In this document: positions 1 to 7,272 of the stretch, piece by piece
Numbering within the stretch: position 1 is the first letter of the stretch
Layout of the letters: every line of letters begins with the position of its first letter
Assembly (NCBI GenBank): GCA_030621995.1
Contig: JAUXGP010000081.1
Location: 1-7,298, forward strand
Source: Psychrilyobacter sp.
GTDB taxonomy: Bacteria; Fusobacteriota; Fusobacteriia; Fusobacteriales; Fusobacteriaceae
Length of the DNA: 7,298 nucleotides
Direction: 5' to 3'
Made by a program: the position numbers and the translations under genes
Notes under the pieces: model-generated
Told to the model about the DNA's origin: nothing
Database searches by the model: none
The model's input: only the letters and a program-made list of their open reading frames with translations

Positions 1-2
1 AG

Positions 3-725
3 GAAAAAATAATAAATTTAATTTCAGATATAGGGGATTTTAATGGTATTATTAATAGTAACTTGAAAAAATACGCAAAAAATGATATTTTAGATGTAAG
101 GGAACTAAAAAAAGAGGAAAAGTTTATTCAACGGACCATTATCTCAGAATACCTGCAAAAATTTGATATATCTGTCAATAGAAATAAAATACTTGAAATA
201 CAAAAGCTGCTCTATACTGATGGAAGCAAGGAAATATATGGAAATTACAGATACCGTATCAAAAAAACGTATGATATCTTAGAGATAGTAGAAGTGGAAA
301 AGGTAAAATTTAATGATCAATTAATTGTAAAATTAACTGTTCCAGGAAGTGTTCTTTGGAATAATTATAAGATAAGTGCTCAATTAATCAATGAGGATCA
401 AAAATCCAAAGAAGGAAAAAATGAATTTTATTGTAAACTCAGAAAGGATGATGTTTTAACAGTTCGTTCAAGAAAAAATGGGGATAAATTTTACCCTGTC
501 GGAATGAATGGGAGAAAAAAACTAAAAGATTTATTTATCGATCTGAAGATTCCAAAGGAGGAGAGAGATTCTGTTCCAATTATTACTAATTTAAATGAAA
601 TTTTATGGGTAGGGGGAATTAGAGGGGATAGGCGTTTTGAAGATTTAAAAAAAGATACTGCAAAACTGAAAATTGAAAAAATTGAGGAGGTAGACTTCAG
701 TGGAAAACAACAAAAACAAAAATAA
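3..725 (+). CDS. tilS: tRNA(Ile)-lysidine synthase, C-terminal part (5' end outside window)
   Basis: TilS uses ATP and lysine to convert the wobble cytidine of the CAU-anticodon isoleucine tRNA to lysidine, so that it reads AUA; it acts in the cytoplasm. The frame is open from base 3 with no stop, so the gene begins upstream and the TTG at 63 is not a start. The N-terminal ATP-pyrophosphatase domain with its SGGxDS loop is missing from the window. What remains is the linker region and the TilS C-terminal domain (about 447-665), recognisable by [17 protein letters not shown], then [18 protein letters not shown], then an ILWVGG block. This run of basic and glycine-rich motifs is diagnostic for TilS. 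The end overlaps the start of ftsH by 26 bases and carries the ftsH ribosome site within its coding sequence. A tilS next to ftsH is common in bacteria. The identification is firm; only the 5' part is unseen. Confidence 0.93.
   Translation, partial: EKIINLISDIGDFNGIINSNLKKYAKNDILDVRELKKEEKFIQRTIISEYLQKFDISVNRNKILEIQKLLYTDGSKEIYGNYRYRIKKTYDILEIVEVEKVKFNDQLIVKLTVPGSVLWNNYKISAQLINEDQKSKEGKNEFYCKLRKDDVLTVRSRKNGDKFYPVGMNGRKKLKDLFIDLKIPKEERDSVPIITNLNEILWVGGIRGDRRFEDLKKDTAKLKIEKIEEVDFSGKQQKQK
684..690 (+). promoter_or_regulatory. ribosome binding site fixing the ftsH GTG start
   Basis: GAGGAGG lies 9 bases upstream of GTG at 700 and is close to a perfect anti-Shine-Dalgarno match. It sits inside the last codons of tilS. 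No comparable site precedes the next in-frame ATG codons (for example the Met at 835), so the GTG is the best start, and translation is probably coupled to tilS. Confidence 0.85.
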
Positions 726-2913
726 CAATGATTTAAAAGATGAAAAAAAGAAGGAAAATTTAGAGGATAAAGACACTGGGTACAATGAATTAGAGGAAAG
801 GAAGAATGAACTCAAAGACAGATTAAAATACGGTATGAGAAAGAAGAAAAGGAAAAAAACTAACAAGGAAAATGGTGATAAGGAGCCTAAAAAAGATATA
901 AAAAAGAAATTTAACTTTAAGACAGTGATAATGCTGTTATTCGTTGTTACAATAATTATGTCACTGCCGTCAATGATGGACAGTGCTAAAACGAAAGACC
1001 AAAAGATAATCAGTTATACAGAATTTTTGAAAAAAGCTAACAATGGAGAATTTAAGGTAGTTCAAGAAAAAGAGGGTTATGTAATCGGGAAACAACAACT
1101 AGAAGATACAGTGGCTGTCAGAGCCAGAATGATATCCAATAGAATTTCACAGGATCCTAACTTGATGAAAGCCTTGACTCAGACAAGTGTTGAGATAAAA
1201 TCTGAAGACCCGGCTAAAACACCACTTATCGTTCAAATACTTATCTCATGGTTCCCAATGTTATTGCTTGTTGGAATCTGGATATTTATGATGAATAAGA
1301 TGAAGGGCGGAGGAACCAGTGGTCCTAGTGTATTTAATATGGGGAAATCCAGAGCCAAAGATAATGGTGAAAATATCTCTAATGTTAAATTTGATGATGT
1401 AGCAGGTATAGAGGAAGCTAAGCAGGAATTGATAGAGGTTGTAGATTTCTTGAAAGAACCTGAAAAATATAAAAAAATAGGAGCAAGCATACCTAAAGGT
1501 GTCCTATTATTAGGAGCACCTGGAACAGGTAAAACTCTATTAGCAAGAGCAGTAGCAGGGGAAGCAGCAGTGCCATTCTTTACTATATCTGGTTCTGAAT
1601 TTGTAGAGATGTTCGTAGGAGTAGGAGCATCCAGAGTAAGAGATCTATTTAGTAAAGCTAGAAAGGCAGCACCTTGTATAGTATTTATAGATGAGATAGA
1701 TGCAGTGGGTAGAAAGAGGGGATCTGGTCAAGGTGGAGGAAACGATGAGAGGGAACAAACTTTAAATCAACTCCTGGTAGAGATGGATGGATTTAGCAGC
1801 GAGGAAACTATTATAGTAATCGCGGCAACCAACAGACCGGAGATCCTAGATAAAGCTCTTACGAGACCTGGAAGATTCGACAGACAGGTTGTAGTAGATA
1901 AACCTGATATCAAGGGAAGGGAAGCCATTCTCCATGTGCATATTAAGGGAAAAAAAATAGCAAAAGATGTAGACCTGCATATACTGGCTAAAAAGACTCC
2001 TGGATTTGTAGGAGCAGACCTTGCAAACTTATTAAATGAAGCGGCTATACTAGCGGCTAGACAACATAGAGATGTTATTATGATGGAAGATTTAGAGGAA
2101 GCATCTGAAAAAGTATCTATTGGTCCTGCTAGAAAATCAAGGGTAACAGTGGAAAAGGAAAAAAATATAATTGCATATCATGAAGTGGGACATGCAATGA
2201 TTCAAACTTTCTATAAAGACATAGTAGATCCTGTTCACAAGGTGACTATAGTGCCACGTGGAATGGCAGCTCTTGGTTATACAATGAGTTTACCGACAGA
2301 GGATAGATACCTGAGAAGTAAAAAAGAGTATCTGGCTGATATCAGAGGGTTGTTAGGTGGAAGAGCTGCTGAAGAGGTAGTCTTTGGAGATATTACAACT
2401 GGAGCGAGTAACGATATAGAAAGAGCTACAGGAATAGTTCATGCTATGGTAACTAAATTAGGGATGTCTGATAAATTTGGACCTATATTATTGGATGCTA
2501 CCAAAGAGGGAGATATGTTTCCAAACAAGATTTATGGAGAGGAAACAGCAAAATCTATAGATGAAGAGATCAGAAAAATGATCAGCGATGCCTATGACGA
2601 GGTAAAAACTACCCTTAGAGACAATTATGACTTATTGGACAAGATCGCTAAATCCTTATTGGAGAGAGAGACAATAACAGGAGAAGAACTTAATATCCTT
2701 ATGGATGGCGGAGAATTAGAGCCATTAAAACCATTGGAAAATGTGGAAGCTAAGGGAATAGAGGAACTAAAAGAAGTTTTAAATGAAAAGGAAGAGAACA
2801 AAGAAAAAGAAACTTTTCATTCAGATGCGGTCCCTTTAGAAACAGGGGAAACTGCAGCGAAAGATGAAAGAGAAGAAGAGATAGAGGAAGATATAAAAGA
2901 AGAAGAGAAATAA
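700..2913 (+). CDS. ftsH: ATP-dependent zinc metalloprotease FtsH
   Basis: FtsH is a hexameric AAA+ protease of the inner membrane. It unfolds and degrades misplaced membrane proteins and some soluble regulators. The 737 residues read as follows: a charged cytoplasmic stretch (1-74), TM1 (about 75-93), an extracytoplasmic domain (about 94-175), TM2 (about 176-198), the AAA+ ATPase, the peptidase domain (to about 670) and an acidic tail. Visible motifs are Walker A GAPGTGKT (272-279), pore loop with F305, Walker B FIDE (329-332), sensor N378, arginine fingers R389 and R392 in TRPGRFDR, zinc motif HEVGH (494-498) and third zinc ligand D572. The 78-residue gap from the first His to this Asp equals that in E. 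coli FtsH as I recall it (417 to 495). All catalytic residues are intact. The N-terminal extension is unusual, since TM1 normally lies near the start. Walker A has Ala where Pro is more usual. The gene is co-transcribed with tilS and closed by its own terminator. Confidence 0.98.
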   Translation: MENNKNKNNNDLKDEKKKENLEDKDTGYNELEERKNELKDRLKYGMRKKKRKKTNKENGDKEPKKDIKKKFNFKTVIMLLFVVTIIMSLPSMMDSAKTKDQKIISYTEFLKKANNGEFKVVQEKEGYVIGKQQLEDTVAVRARMISNRISQDPNLMKALTQTSVEIKSEDPAKTPLIVQILISWFPMLLLVGIWIFMMNKMKGGGTSGPSVFNMGKSRAKDNGENISNVKFDDVAGIEEAKQELIEVVDFLKEPEKYKKIGASIPKGVLLLGAPGTGKTLLARAVAGEAAVPFFTISGSEFVEMFVGVGASRVRDLFSKARKAAPCIVFIDEIDAVGRKRGSGQGGGNDEREQTLNQLLVEMDGFSSEETIIVIAATNRPEILDKALTRPGRFDRQVVVDKPDIKGREAILHVHIKGKKIAKDVDLHILAKKTPGFVGADLANLLNEAAILAARQHRDVIMMEDLEEASEKVSIGPARKSRVTVEKEKNIIAYHEVGHAMIQTFYKDIVDPVHKVTIVPRGMAALGYTMSLPTEDRYLRSKKEYLADIRGLLGGRAAEEVVFGDITTGASNDIERATGIVHAMVTKLGMSDKFGPILLDATKEGDMFPNKIYGEETAKSIDEEIRKMISDAYDEVKTTLRDNYDLLDKIAKSLLERETITGEELNILMDGGELEPLKPLENVEAKGIEELKEVLNEKEENKEKETFHSDAVPLETGETAAKDEREEEIEEDIKEEEK

Positions 2914-2916
2914 TAT

Positions 2917-2949
2917 AAAAGGGTTACCTTAAAAAGGGTAGCCCTTTTT
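2917..2949 (+). terminator. intrinsic terminator after ftsH
   Basis: The left arm AAAAGGGTTACC (2917-2928) pairs with GGTAGCCCTTTT (2937-2948) over 12 bp, with one G-U pair and an 8-base loop. A run of five T (2945-2949) follows the GC core. It begins three bases after the ftsH stop. The ribosome site of the next gene starts only 16 bases beyond the T-run, so this hairpin may also act as an attenuator for the HutP-family gene. Confidence 0.88.
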
Positions 2950-2977
2950 CTAAGAAAATAAAAATAGGAGGAAAAAG

Positions 2978-3391
2978 ATGAAGGAAAAAAGTTATGAAAT
3001 TTCTAAAATAGCTATAAAGATGGTGCTTACAACTAGGGAAGAGGAAAAAAAATTAAAGGAAGAATACAAAAAAAATGGAATATTAACAGCGGCGGTAAAT
3101 ATAGGCGGGAAGATGCCGGATATGACCATTAAAATAATAGAAAATTCCATAGTGGCTGCAATAAAAAATGGATTAGTAGAAGATAATAGAAGCCATAATG
3201 GGATCATAGTAGGAGCTGTAAGGGATGCTCTAAATCAAGTTAGCAGTAAAACTAATGGTTTTAATGTAGGAGGGAAGATTTCACTGGTGAGGATAGAGGA
3301 GGATATATCTGTAGCAGTACTGTTGAATATTGGAATATTGCATTTAAATGAAGTGGCTATAGCTACAGCACATAGGATAATAAATTCATAG
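2978..3391 (+). CDS. HutP-family RNA-binding regulator (function not established)
   Basis: This 137-residue soluble protein resembles the short HutP-family proteins common in Clostridia. In Bacillus subtilis, HutP is a hexamer that binds L-histidine and Mg2+, then binds UAG/NAG triplets in hut leader RNA and prevents termination. Evidence here is by recognition: an N-terminal helix (ISKIAIKMVLTTREEE), a glycine-bearing strand (AAVNIGG, 38-44), a SHNG segment with H73 that matches the SHAL metal-binding segment of HutP, the GAVRDAL helix (79-85), a strand ending in R105 comparable to the ligand-contacting FAVLR strand, and a C-terminal LHLNEVAIATAHR block with H122 and H132. The second metal histidine of the B. 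subtilis SHALYH motif has no obvious partner, so the ligand may differ from histidine. AGGAGG at 2966-2971 lies 6 bases before ATG. No histidine-utilisation gene is in the window. Family assignment is fairly sure; ligand and RNA target are unknown. Confidence 0.72.
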   Translation: MKEKSYEISKIAIKMVLTTREEEKKLKEEYKKNGILTAAVNIGGKMPDMTIKIIENSIVAAIKNGLVEDNRSHNGIIVGAVRDALNQVSSKTNGFNVGGKISLVRIEEDISVAVLLNIGILHLNEVAIATAHRIINS

Positions 3392-3445
3392 GTCAAGGAT
3401 TACGATATATGATTTCATAATTTGTGTATTCTATTGTACAACATA

Positions 3446-3453
3446 AGGGGGAG
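3446..3453 (+). promoter_or_regulatory. ribosome binding site fixing the fplA-like ATG start
   Basis: AGGGGGAG ends 3 bases before ATG at 3457. The frame can be extended to GTG at 3424, but that codon has no purine-rich site before it and would put a polar stretch ahead of the signal peptide. ATG at 3457 is therefore preferred. Confidence 0.75.
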
Positions 3454-3456
3454 ATT

Positions 3457-5748
3457 ATGAGGTTTAAAATAGTTATTTTTTTATTTGGATTGATCTTTTT
3501 AATAGGATATTCAGAGGAAATTGGGGATCGCAAAGTAAAAATATTGGAACAGAAGATATCGGGTAAGGAAACGGAATTGGAAGAATTAAAAATTTTGTAC
3601 CAGGAGCTTTTAGAGAAAAAGGAAAATATGGAGATGTCTCCTAAAATTGGTCTGGTCCTCAGTGGAGGAGGAGCCAAGGGAGCTGCCCATATAGGTGTGT
3701 TAAAGATGTTAGAAGAATACAATATTCCCATAGACTATATAACTGGAACAAGTTTTGGAAGTATCGTAGGAGCTCTCTATGCAGCTGGTTATAATGTAGC
3801 TGAAATGGAAGAAATTATTCTCAATATGGACTGGGATTCATTTAAAAACGATAAGCAAGCCAGGAAGCACACCTCTATAGTTGAAAAGATTGAACGAGAA
3901 AAGTATTTTATAAATTTAGAAATAGATGAAAACTGGAAATTAAAATTACCAAAGGGTGTGTTGACTGGAGAAGCGTTTTATTTGGAGTTGAAATCTCTTC
4001 TTATGAGAGTGGAGGGTATAGATAATTTTGATAATCTGGAAATTCCATTTAGAGCTATCGTTACCAATATTAATACTGGAGAGAGCCAGGCTATGGGAGA
4101 AGGAGATTTAGCTAAGGCAGTCTTCATGAGTATGGCTATTCCAACAGTTTTTGAACCTGTAAAAGATAACGGTGAGTTTTATATAGATGGCGGGTTAGTG
4201 GATAATTTACCTGTACAAGAGGTTTTAAATATGGGAGCCGATATTGTCATCGCAGTAGATATAAGTGCTGATGAAACTATAATTAAAGATAATTCTAATT
4301 TAGCTGAAATAATGAATAAAATATCAACCTATAGGAGTGAAGAAGAGTTTAAAAAAGCTACAGAGCTGGCCGATATATTGATAGTGCCGGATGTAAAAAA
4401 AAATTCGATAGCAGATTTTTCGAATTTAGAAATTCTTATAGAAAAGGGAGAGAGAGAGGCGAAAAAACATGAAAGAGAACTAATGAAATTGAGCAGAAGT
4501 GAAGGTAAAAATAAACAAAAATTAAAGAATATAAACGATAAAGAAATAGAATTTGAAATAGATGAGGTAGTGCTTGTAGGGAATAAAAGTTTAACTTTGG
4601 ATAAAGTGGTGGGGATCTCAGGAAAGGGAATTCCAGGGAATTATACTCAAGAAGAATTAAATTTATGGATGGATAAGATAAGTGCACTATCTGTTATCAA
4701 CAGATTTTTTTATAGGATAGAAGATAAAAAATTAACTATAGAAATCCAAGAAACGGAGACTAGACGTTTGAGAATGGGGATGAATTATAGCACTGATTTT
4801 GGGGCTGCCATAAGGATAGGCACGGAGGTCTCTAGTTATGGATTAACTGAGAGTGACTATACGGTAATGGGAGAAATATCTAAATATCCCAAGTTAGAAC
4901 TTAGAGGAGTTTCTGAGTATAAATTTAAAGAAATTCAATATTTAAGTTCTATAGGTATCGGTGTTGAAACTAATCCCCTATATATATATGATAAGGCGGA
5001 TAAAATTAGTGATTATACTAATGAGAGTGTCTATATAGATGGGATAGTAGGGACCGCTATATTCAATTCATATTTCTTAGGGACTAAGATCGAATATAGA
5101 ATGTCTGAAAATAAATATGATTTAGGTTCTAAAGAATTTGAACCTGAATCATATTGGGATTATTATACAGGGTCTATTTTCATAGGATCAGACAGCAGGG
5201 ATAGTTCGCATTTTTCAAATAAAGGTGTAAACAATATTCTAAGTTTATTTACAGGTGGAGATATTCAGGGCACTGGAAGTGTTGAATTTAATGGTATCTT
5301 ATTTGGTATACATCAACATATTCCAATTAAAGAAAAATTTAATCTTCAATTTTTTGCTGCTGGAGGAATAATTAATGGGGAGGAAATTCCAGAGAATGAA
5401 TATTATAAAATTGGCGGACTGAGAAATAATTGGAGAACAAATCAATTTTCCTTTTATGGAATGAATGCCATGAGGAAACATGTAGATGAATTTTATATGG
5501 GTGGAATTAACCTAAGATATAAATTAAATGCAAGGATGTATATCAACATGAAATACAATGCTGTTACATACAGTATTCCTACAGATTTTATAATAAATGA
5601 AGATAGTGAGGTAGGAGAAGATTTTAAACATGGAGTAGGAGTAGGGCTTGGCTGGGATACCTTGGTTGGGCCTTTGGAAATTGTAGTTTCTAATGATTCA
5701 GATGCAAGCGGAATGCTCTTATCAGCATTTTTTGGTTATGAATTTTAA
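3457..5748 (+). CDS. fplA: Patatin-like phospholipase autotransporter, type Vd (FplA-like)
   Basis: This 763-residue protein matches the type Vd secretion layout, in which a lipase is exported by its own outer-membrane barrel. The parts in order are: a signal peptide (1 to about 19, hydrophobic core IVIFLFGLIFLIG), a charged coiled-coil-like stretch (about 23-60), a patatin lipase domain (about 62-345), a POTRA domain (about 364-432, motif VVLVGNKSLTLDKVV), and a beta-barrel (about 437-763) that ends in aromatic Phe as outer-membrane barrels do. Catalytic elements are intact: oxyanion loop GGGAKG (70-75), nucleophile elbow GTSFG with S99, and DGG with D244 completing the Ser-Asp dyad. Fusobacterium nucleatum FplA, a phospholipase A1, is of similar length with its dyad at nearly the same positions as I recall. 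The distant relative is PlpD of Pseudomonas. The likely role is phospholipid cleavage at the cell surface or in released form; substrate and release are inferred. No terminator follows before the permease promoter. Confidence 0.92.
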   Translation: MRFKIVIFLFGLIFLIGYSEEIGDRKVKILEQKISGKETELEELKILYQELLEKKENMEMSPKIGLVLSGGGAKGAAHIGVLKMLEEYNIPIDYITGTSFGSIVGALYAAGYNVAEMEEIILNMDWDSFKNDKQARKHTSIVEKIEREKYFINLEIDENWKLKLPKGVLTGEAFYLELKSLLMRVEGIDNFDNLEIPFRAIVTNINTGESQAMGEGDLAKAVFMSMAIPTVFEPVKDNGEFYIDGGLVDNLPVQEVLNMGADIVIAVDISADETIIKDNSNLAEIMNKISTYRSEEEFKKATELADILIVPDVKKNSIADFSNLEILIEKGEREAKKHERELMKLSRSEGKNKQKLKNINDKEIEFEIDEVVLVGNKSLTLDKVVGISGKGIPGNYTQEELNLWMDKISALSVINRFFYRIEDKKLTIEIQETETRRLRMGMNYSTDFGAAIRIGTEVSSYGLTESDYTVMGEISKYPKLELRGVSEYKFKEIQYLSSIGIGVETNPLYIYDKADKISDYTNESVYIDGIVGTAIFNSYFLGTKIEYRMSENKYDLGSKEFEPESYWDYYTGSIFIGSDSRDSSHFSNKGVNNILSLFTGGDIQGTGSVEFNGILFGIHQHIPIKEKFNLQFFAAGGIINGEEIPENEYYKIGGLRNNWRTNQFSFYGMNAMRKHVDEFYMGGINLRYKLNARMYINMKYNAVTYSIPTDFIINEDSEVGEDFKHGVGVGLGWDTLVGPLEIVVSNDSDASGMLLSAFFGYEF

Positions 5749-5770
5749 AAGACTAAATTATAAGACTAAA
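5749..5770 (+). repeat. 9-bp direct repeat just upstream of the permease promoter
   Basis: AAGACTAAA occurs at 5749-5757 and again at 5762-5770, a 13-base period. The second copy ends 9 bases before the -35 box at 5780. It could be an activator or repressor site on one DNA face, or chance in AT-rich sequence. No protein is implicated. Confidence 0.4.
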
Positions 5771-5779
5771 GTATTAAAA

Positions 5780-5808
5780 TTGACGTATTGTTAAATTCAT
5801 GATAAAAT
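5780..5808 (+). promoter_or_regulatory. sigma-70-type promoter of the permease gene
   Basis: The -35 box TTGACG (5780-5785) matches the consensus at 5 of 6. A 17-base spacer follows, then the -10 box TAAAAT (5803-5808), also 5 of 6. The TG one base upstream of the -10 box (5800-5801) makes it an extended -10. Transcription should start near 5814-5816, giving a leader of about 87 bases before GTG at 5902. This is the clearest promoter in the window. Confidence 0.8.
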
Positions 5809-5842
5809 AACTGAAGTTTTCATACCTTAAATGTAGAAGTTG

Positions 5843-5904
5843 AATTAGAGAATTAGAGTAGGAATTAGGGATGAAATTATAAAATTAGGAGTGTGGTATT
5901 AGTG
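5843..5904 (+). repeat. UAG-rich repeated AATTAG(A/G) units in the permease leader
   Basis: AATTAGAG occurs in perfect tandem at 5843-5850 and 5851-5858. Near copies follow at 5863-5870 (AATTAGGG), 5883-5890 (AATTAGGA) and more loosely at 5897-5904 (TATTAGTG). They give UAG triplets at 5846, 5854, 5866, 5886 and 5900, with further ones at 5834 and 5859. The copy at 5886 overlaps the ribosome site and the one at 5900 overlaps the start codon. All lie in the predicted transcript. Use as a protein-binding site in RNA is inference. Confidence 0.5.
5887..5891 (+). promoter_or_regulatory. ribosome binding site fixing the permease GTG start
   Basis: AGGAG ends 10 bases before GTG at 5902. An upstream in-frame GTG at 5893 lies only one base after this site, too close for use, and an in-frame stop at 5872-5874 excludes any start further upstream. 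Confidence 0.7.
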
Positions 5905-7233
5905 AAGGGAATAAAAGAAATTCAATTAGAACAAAAATACGGTCTATCAGTGGCAACAGCAATGGTAATTGGAATAGTAGTGGGAATAGGAATATTTTTT
6001 AAGGCAGAAACTATATTAAAAGCGGCCAGCCTAAATCCAACAGTGGCTATATTGGCATGGGTATTAGGTGGAACTATTACTGTCTTGGCAGGTTTAACAG
6101 CAGCGGAATTAGGAGCAGCTATCCCGGAAACAGGCGGGTTAGTAGCGTATATTAGAAGGATTTACGGAGATTTTGCCGGGTTTATGACTGGATGGATGCA
6201 TGTAGTTTTATATCTGCCAGGATTGGTAGCGGTGTTAGCATATTATACCGGGTTCTTTGCGACTATATTTTTAGGAATAGAAAGTAGTCCTGCAAATGTA
6301 GCTATGATATCTATCCCTGCATTTATATCGGTATTTGTTATCAATCTATTTATGGCAAAATCCGGTGGTAGGCTGCAGACTTTAATAACAGTAGTGAAAA
6401 TAATTCCCCTGGCAGGATTACTTATTTTTGGTCTATTAAATGGAACAAATCCAACGCCATTTAGCGTGGCACCAGAAATAGATGCACCATTTAGTATGAG
6501 TTTAGTATTAGCAGCATTAGTACCGGTAATGTTTGCTTATGATGGTTGGATGTTAGCTTGTAGTATAGGTGGAGAAATAAAAAATCCAACGAAAAATTTA
6601 CCTAAGGCAATTATCTTTGGATTAGGTTTGATTATAATACTATATGTAGGATTAAATATCGCTTTACTTAAGACTTTACCGGCTAATTTATTGGCAGAAC
6701 AGGGAACAGTAGGAGCGGCCAACCTTTTATTTGGACCTCTTGCAACAAAAGCTATATTTGGTGGAATAGTTATATCGGCATATGGAACATTAAACGGATT
6801 GACACTGGCAGCTATAAGATTTCCTTATACCTTGGCTATTGAAGGGCATTTCCCTATGAAAAAGCATTTTTCAGAAGTAAGTACAAGATTTAATACACCA
6901 TTAAAATCTGGTTTTTTAATAATGGTAATAAGTGGTTTATATTTATTGGCACCTTTTATAATCGGAATGAGTATTGATATATTTGCTGACATTCCAGTAG
7001 CAATTATATGGGCTTTTTATTCAGTGTTGTTTATAGGGCTGATCATACTTAGAAAGAGAGAGCCTAACTTAGTAAGACCATATAAAGTTCCATTATATCC
7101 AATTATCCCGGTGCTGGCTGCAATTGGTGGAATAGGAATAACAATAAGTGCTACAATAAATCAACCGTACTATATGCTGTATTCTATAATTATAGTTTTA
7201 TCAGGAATTCCATTTTATAAGAAAATCAAATAA
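5902..7233 (+). CDS. APC-superfamily amino-acid permease (SteT/LAT-like)
   Basis: This is a 443-residue inner-membrane transporter with about 12 hydrophobic segments and a short N-terminal cytoplasmic tail (KGIKEIQLEQKYGL). Family signs are the broken-helix substrate motif VGIGIF in TM1 (27-32), PETGG before TM3 (75-79), FAYDGW in TM6 (211-216) and the following cytoplasmic GEIKNPTKNLPKAI (224-237). This pattern fits amino-acid/polyamine/organocation permeases of the LAT-like group that includes the Bacillus serine/threonine exchanger SteT. The length is normal and the gene looks intact. The substrate cannot be read from sequence; a neutral amino acid, by proton symport or exchange, is the usual case. 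The gene stands alone, with its own promoter at 5780-5808, a UAG-rich leader and a strong terminator, so it is probably regulated independently of the upstream genes. The HutP-family protein encoded upstream is a candidate regulator. Confidence 0.88.
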   Translation: MKGIKEIQLEQKYGLSVATAMVIGIVVGIGIFFKAETILKAASLNPTVAILAWVLGGTITVLAGLTAAELGAAIPETGGLVAYIRRIYGDFAGFMTGWMHVVLYLPGLVAVLAYYTGFFATIFLGIESSPANVAMISIPAFISVFVINLFMAKSGGRLQTLITVVKIIPLAGLLIFGLLNGTNPTPFSVAPEIDAPFSMSLVLAALVPVMFAYDGWMLACSIGGEIKNPTKNLPKAIIFGLGLIIILYVGLNIALLKTLPANLLAEQGTVGAANLLFGPLATKAIFGGIVISAYGTLNGLTLAAIRFPYTLAIEGHFPMKKHFSEVSTRFNTPLKSGFLIMVISGLYLLAPFIIGMSIDIFADIPVAIIWAFYSVLFIGLIILRKREPNLVRPYKVPLYPIIPVLAAIGGIGITISATINQPYYMLYSIIIVLSGIPFYKKIK

Positions 7234-7240
7234 ATATAAA

Positions 7241-7272
7241 AAAAGCTCCTAATGGTATAGTTAGGAGCTTTT
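7241..7272 (+). terminator. intrinsic terminator after the permease gene
   Basis: AAAAGCTCCTAA (7241-7252) and TTAGGAGCTTTT (7261-7272) form a perfect 12-bp stem with an 8-base loop, and the T-run closes the right arm. The left arm is preceded by more A residues, so the hairpin could also stop transcripts coming from the right on the other strand. Confidence 0.9.

Noticed and set aside
645..866. Minus-strand reading frame, 73 codons
   Set aside because: It lies opposite the Lys/Glu-rich start of ftsH and gives a Phe/Ser/Leu-rich translation, as expected from the complement of purine-rich codons.
1233..1490. Minus-strand reading frame, 85 codons
   Set aside because: It is fully inside ftsH, where conserved FtsH motifs explain the sequence.
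2860..2910. Dense GAG/AAG triplets at the end of ftsH as an RNA-binding site
   Set aside because: They are explained by Glu and Lys codons of the acidic tail; the signal cannot be separated from coding bias.
3424..3456. GTG at 3424 as the start of the autotransporter gene
   Set aside because: It has no ribosome site and would put 11 polar residues before a good signal peptide; ATG at 3457 has AGGGGGAG in front.
3392..3456. Promoter or operator in the hutP-fplA gap (TATGA-TT-TCATA palindrome at 3408-3419, TATTCT at 3427)
   Set aside because: The palindrome has arms of only 5 bp, and no -35 box lies at a suitable distance from any -10-like hexamer. It is expected by chance in AT-rich sequence.
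3393..3731. Minus-strand reading frame, 112 codons, covering the hutP-fplA gap
   Set aside because: Most of it is antisense to the signal peptide and patatin motifs, and its composition is that of a shadow frame.
5893..5895. GTG at 5893 as the permease start
   Set aside because: It is only one base after AGGAG; GTG at 5902 has a workable 10-base spacing.
6537..6722. Minus-strand reading frame, 61 codons
   Set aside because: It lies inside the permease gene opposite conserved TM6 and loop motifs, with no ribosome site or family likeness.
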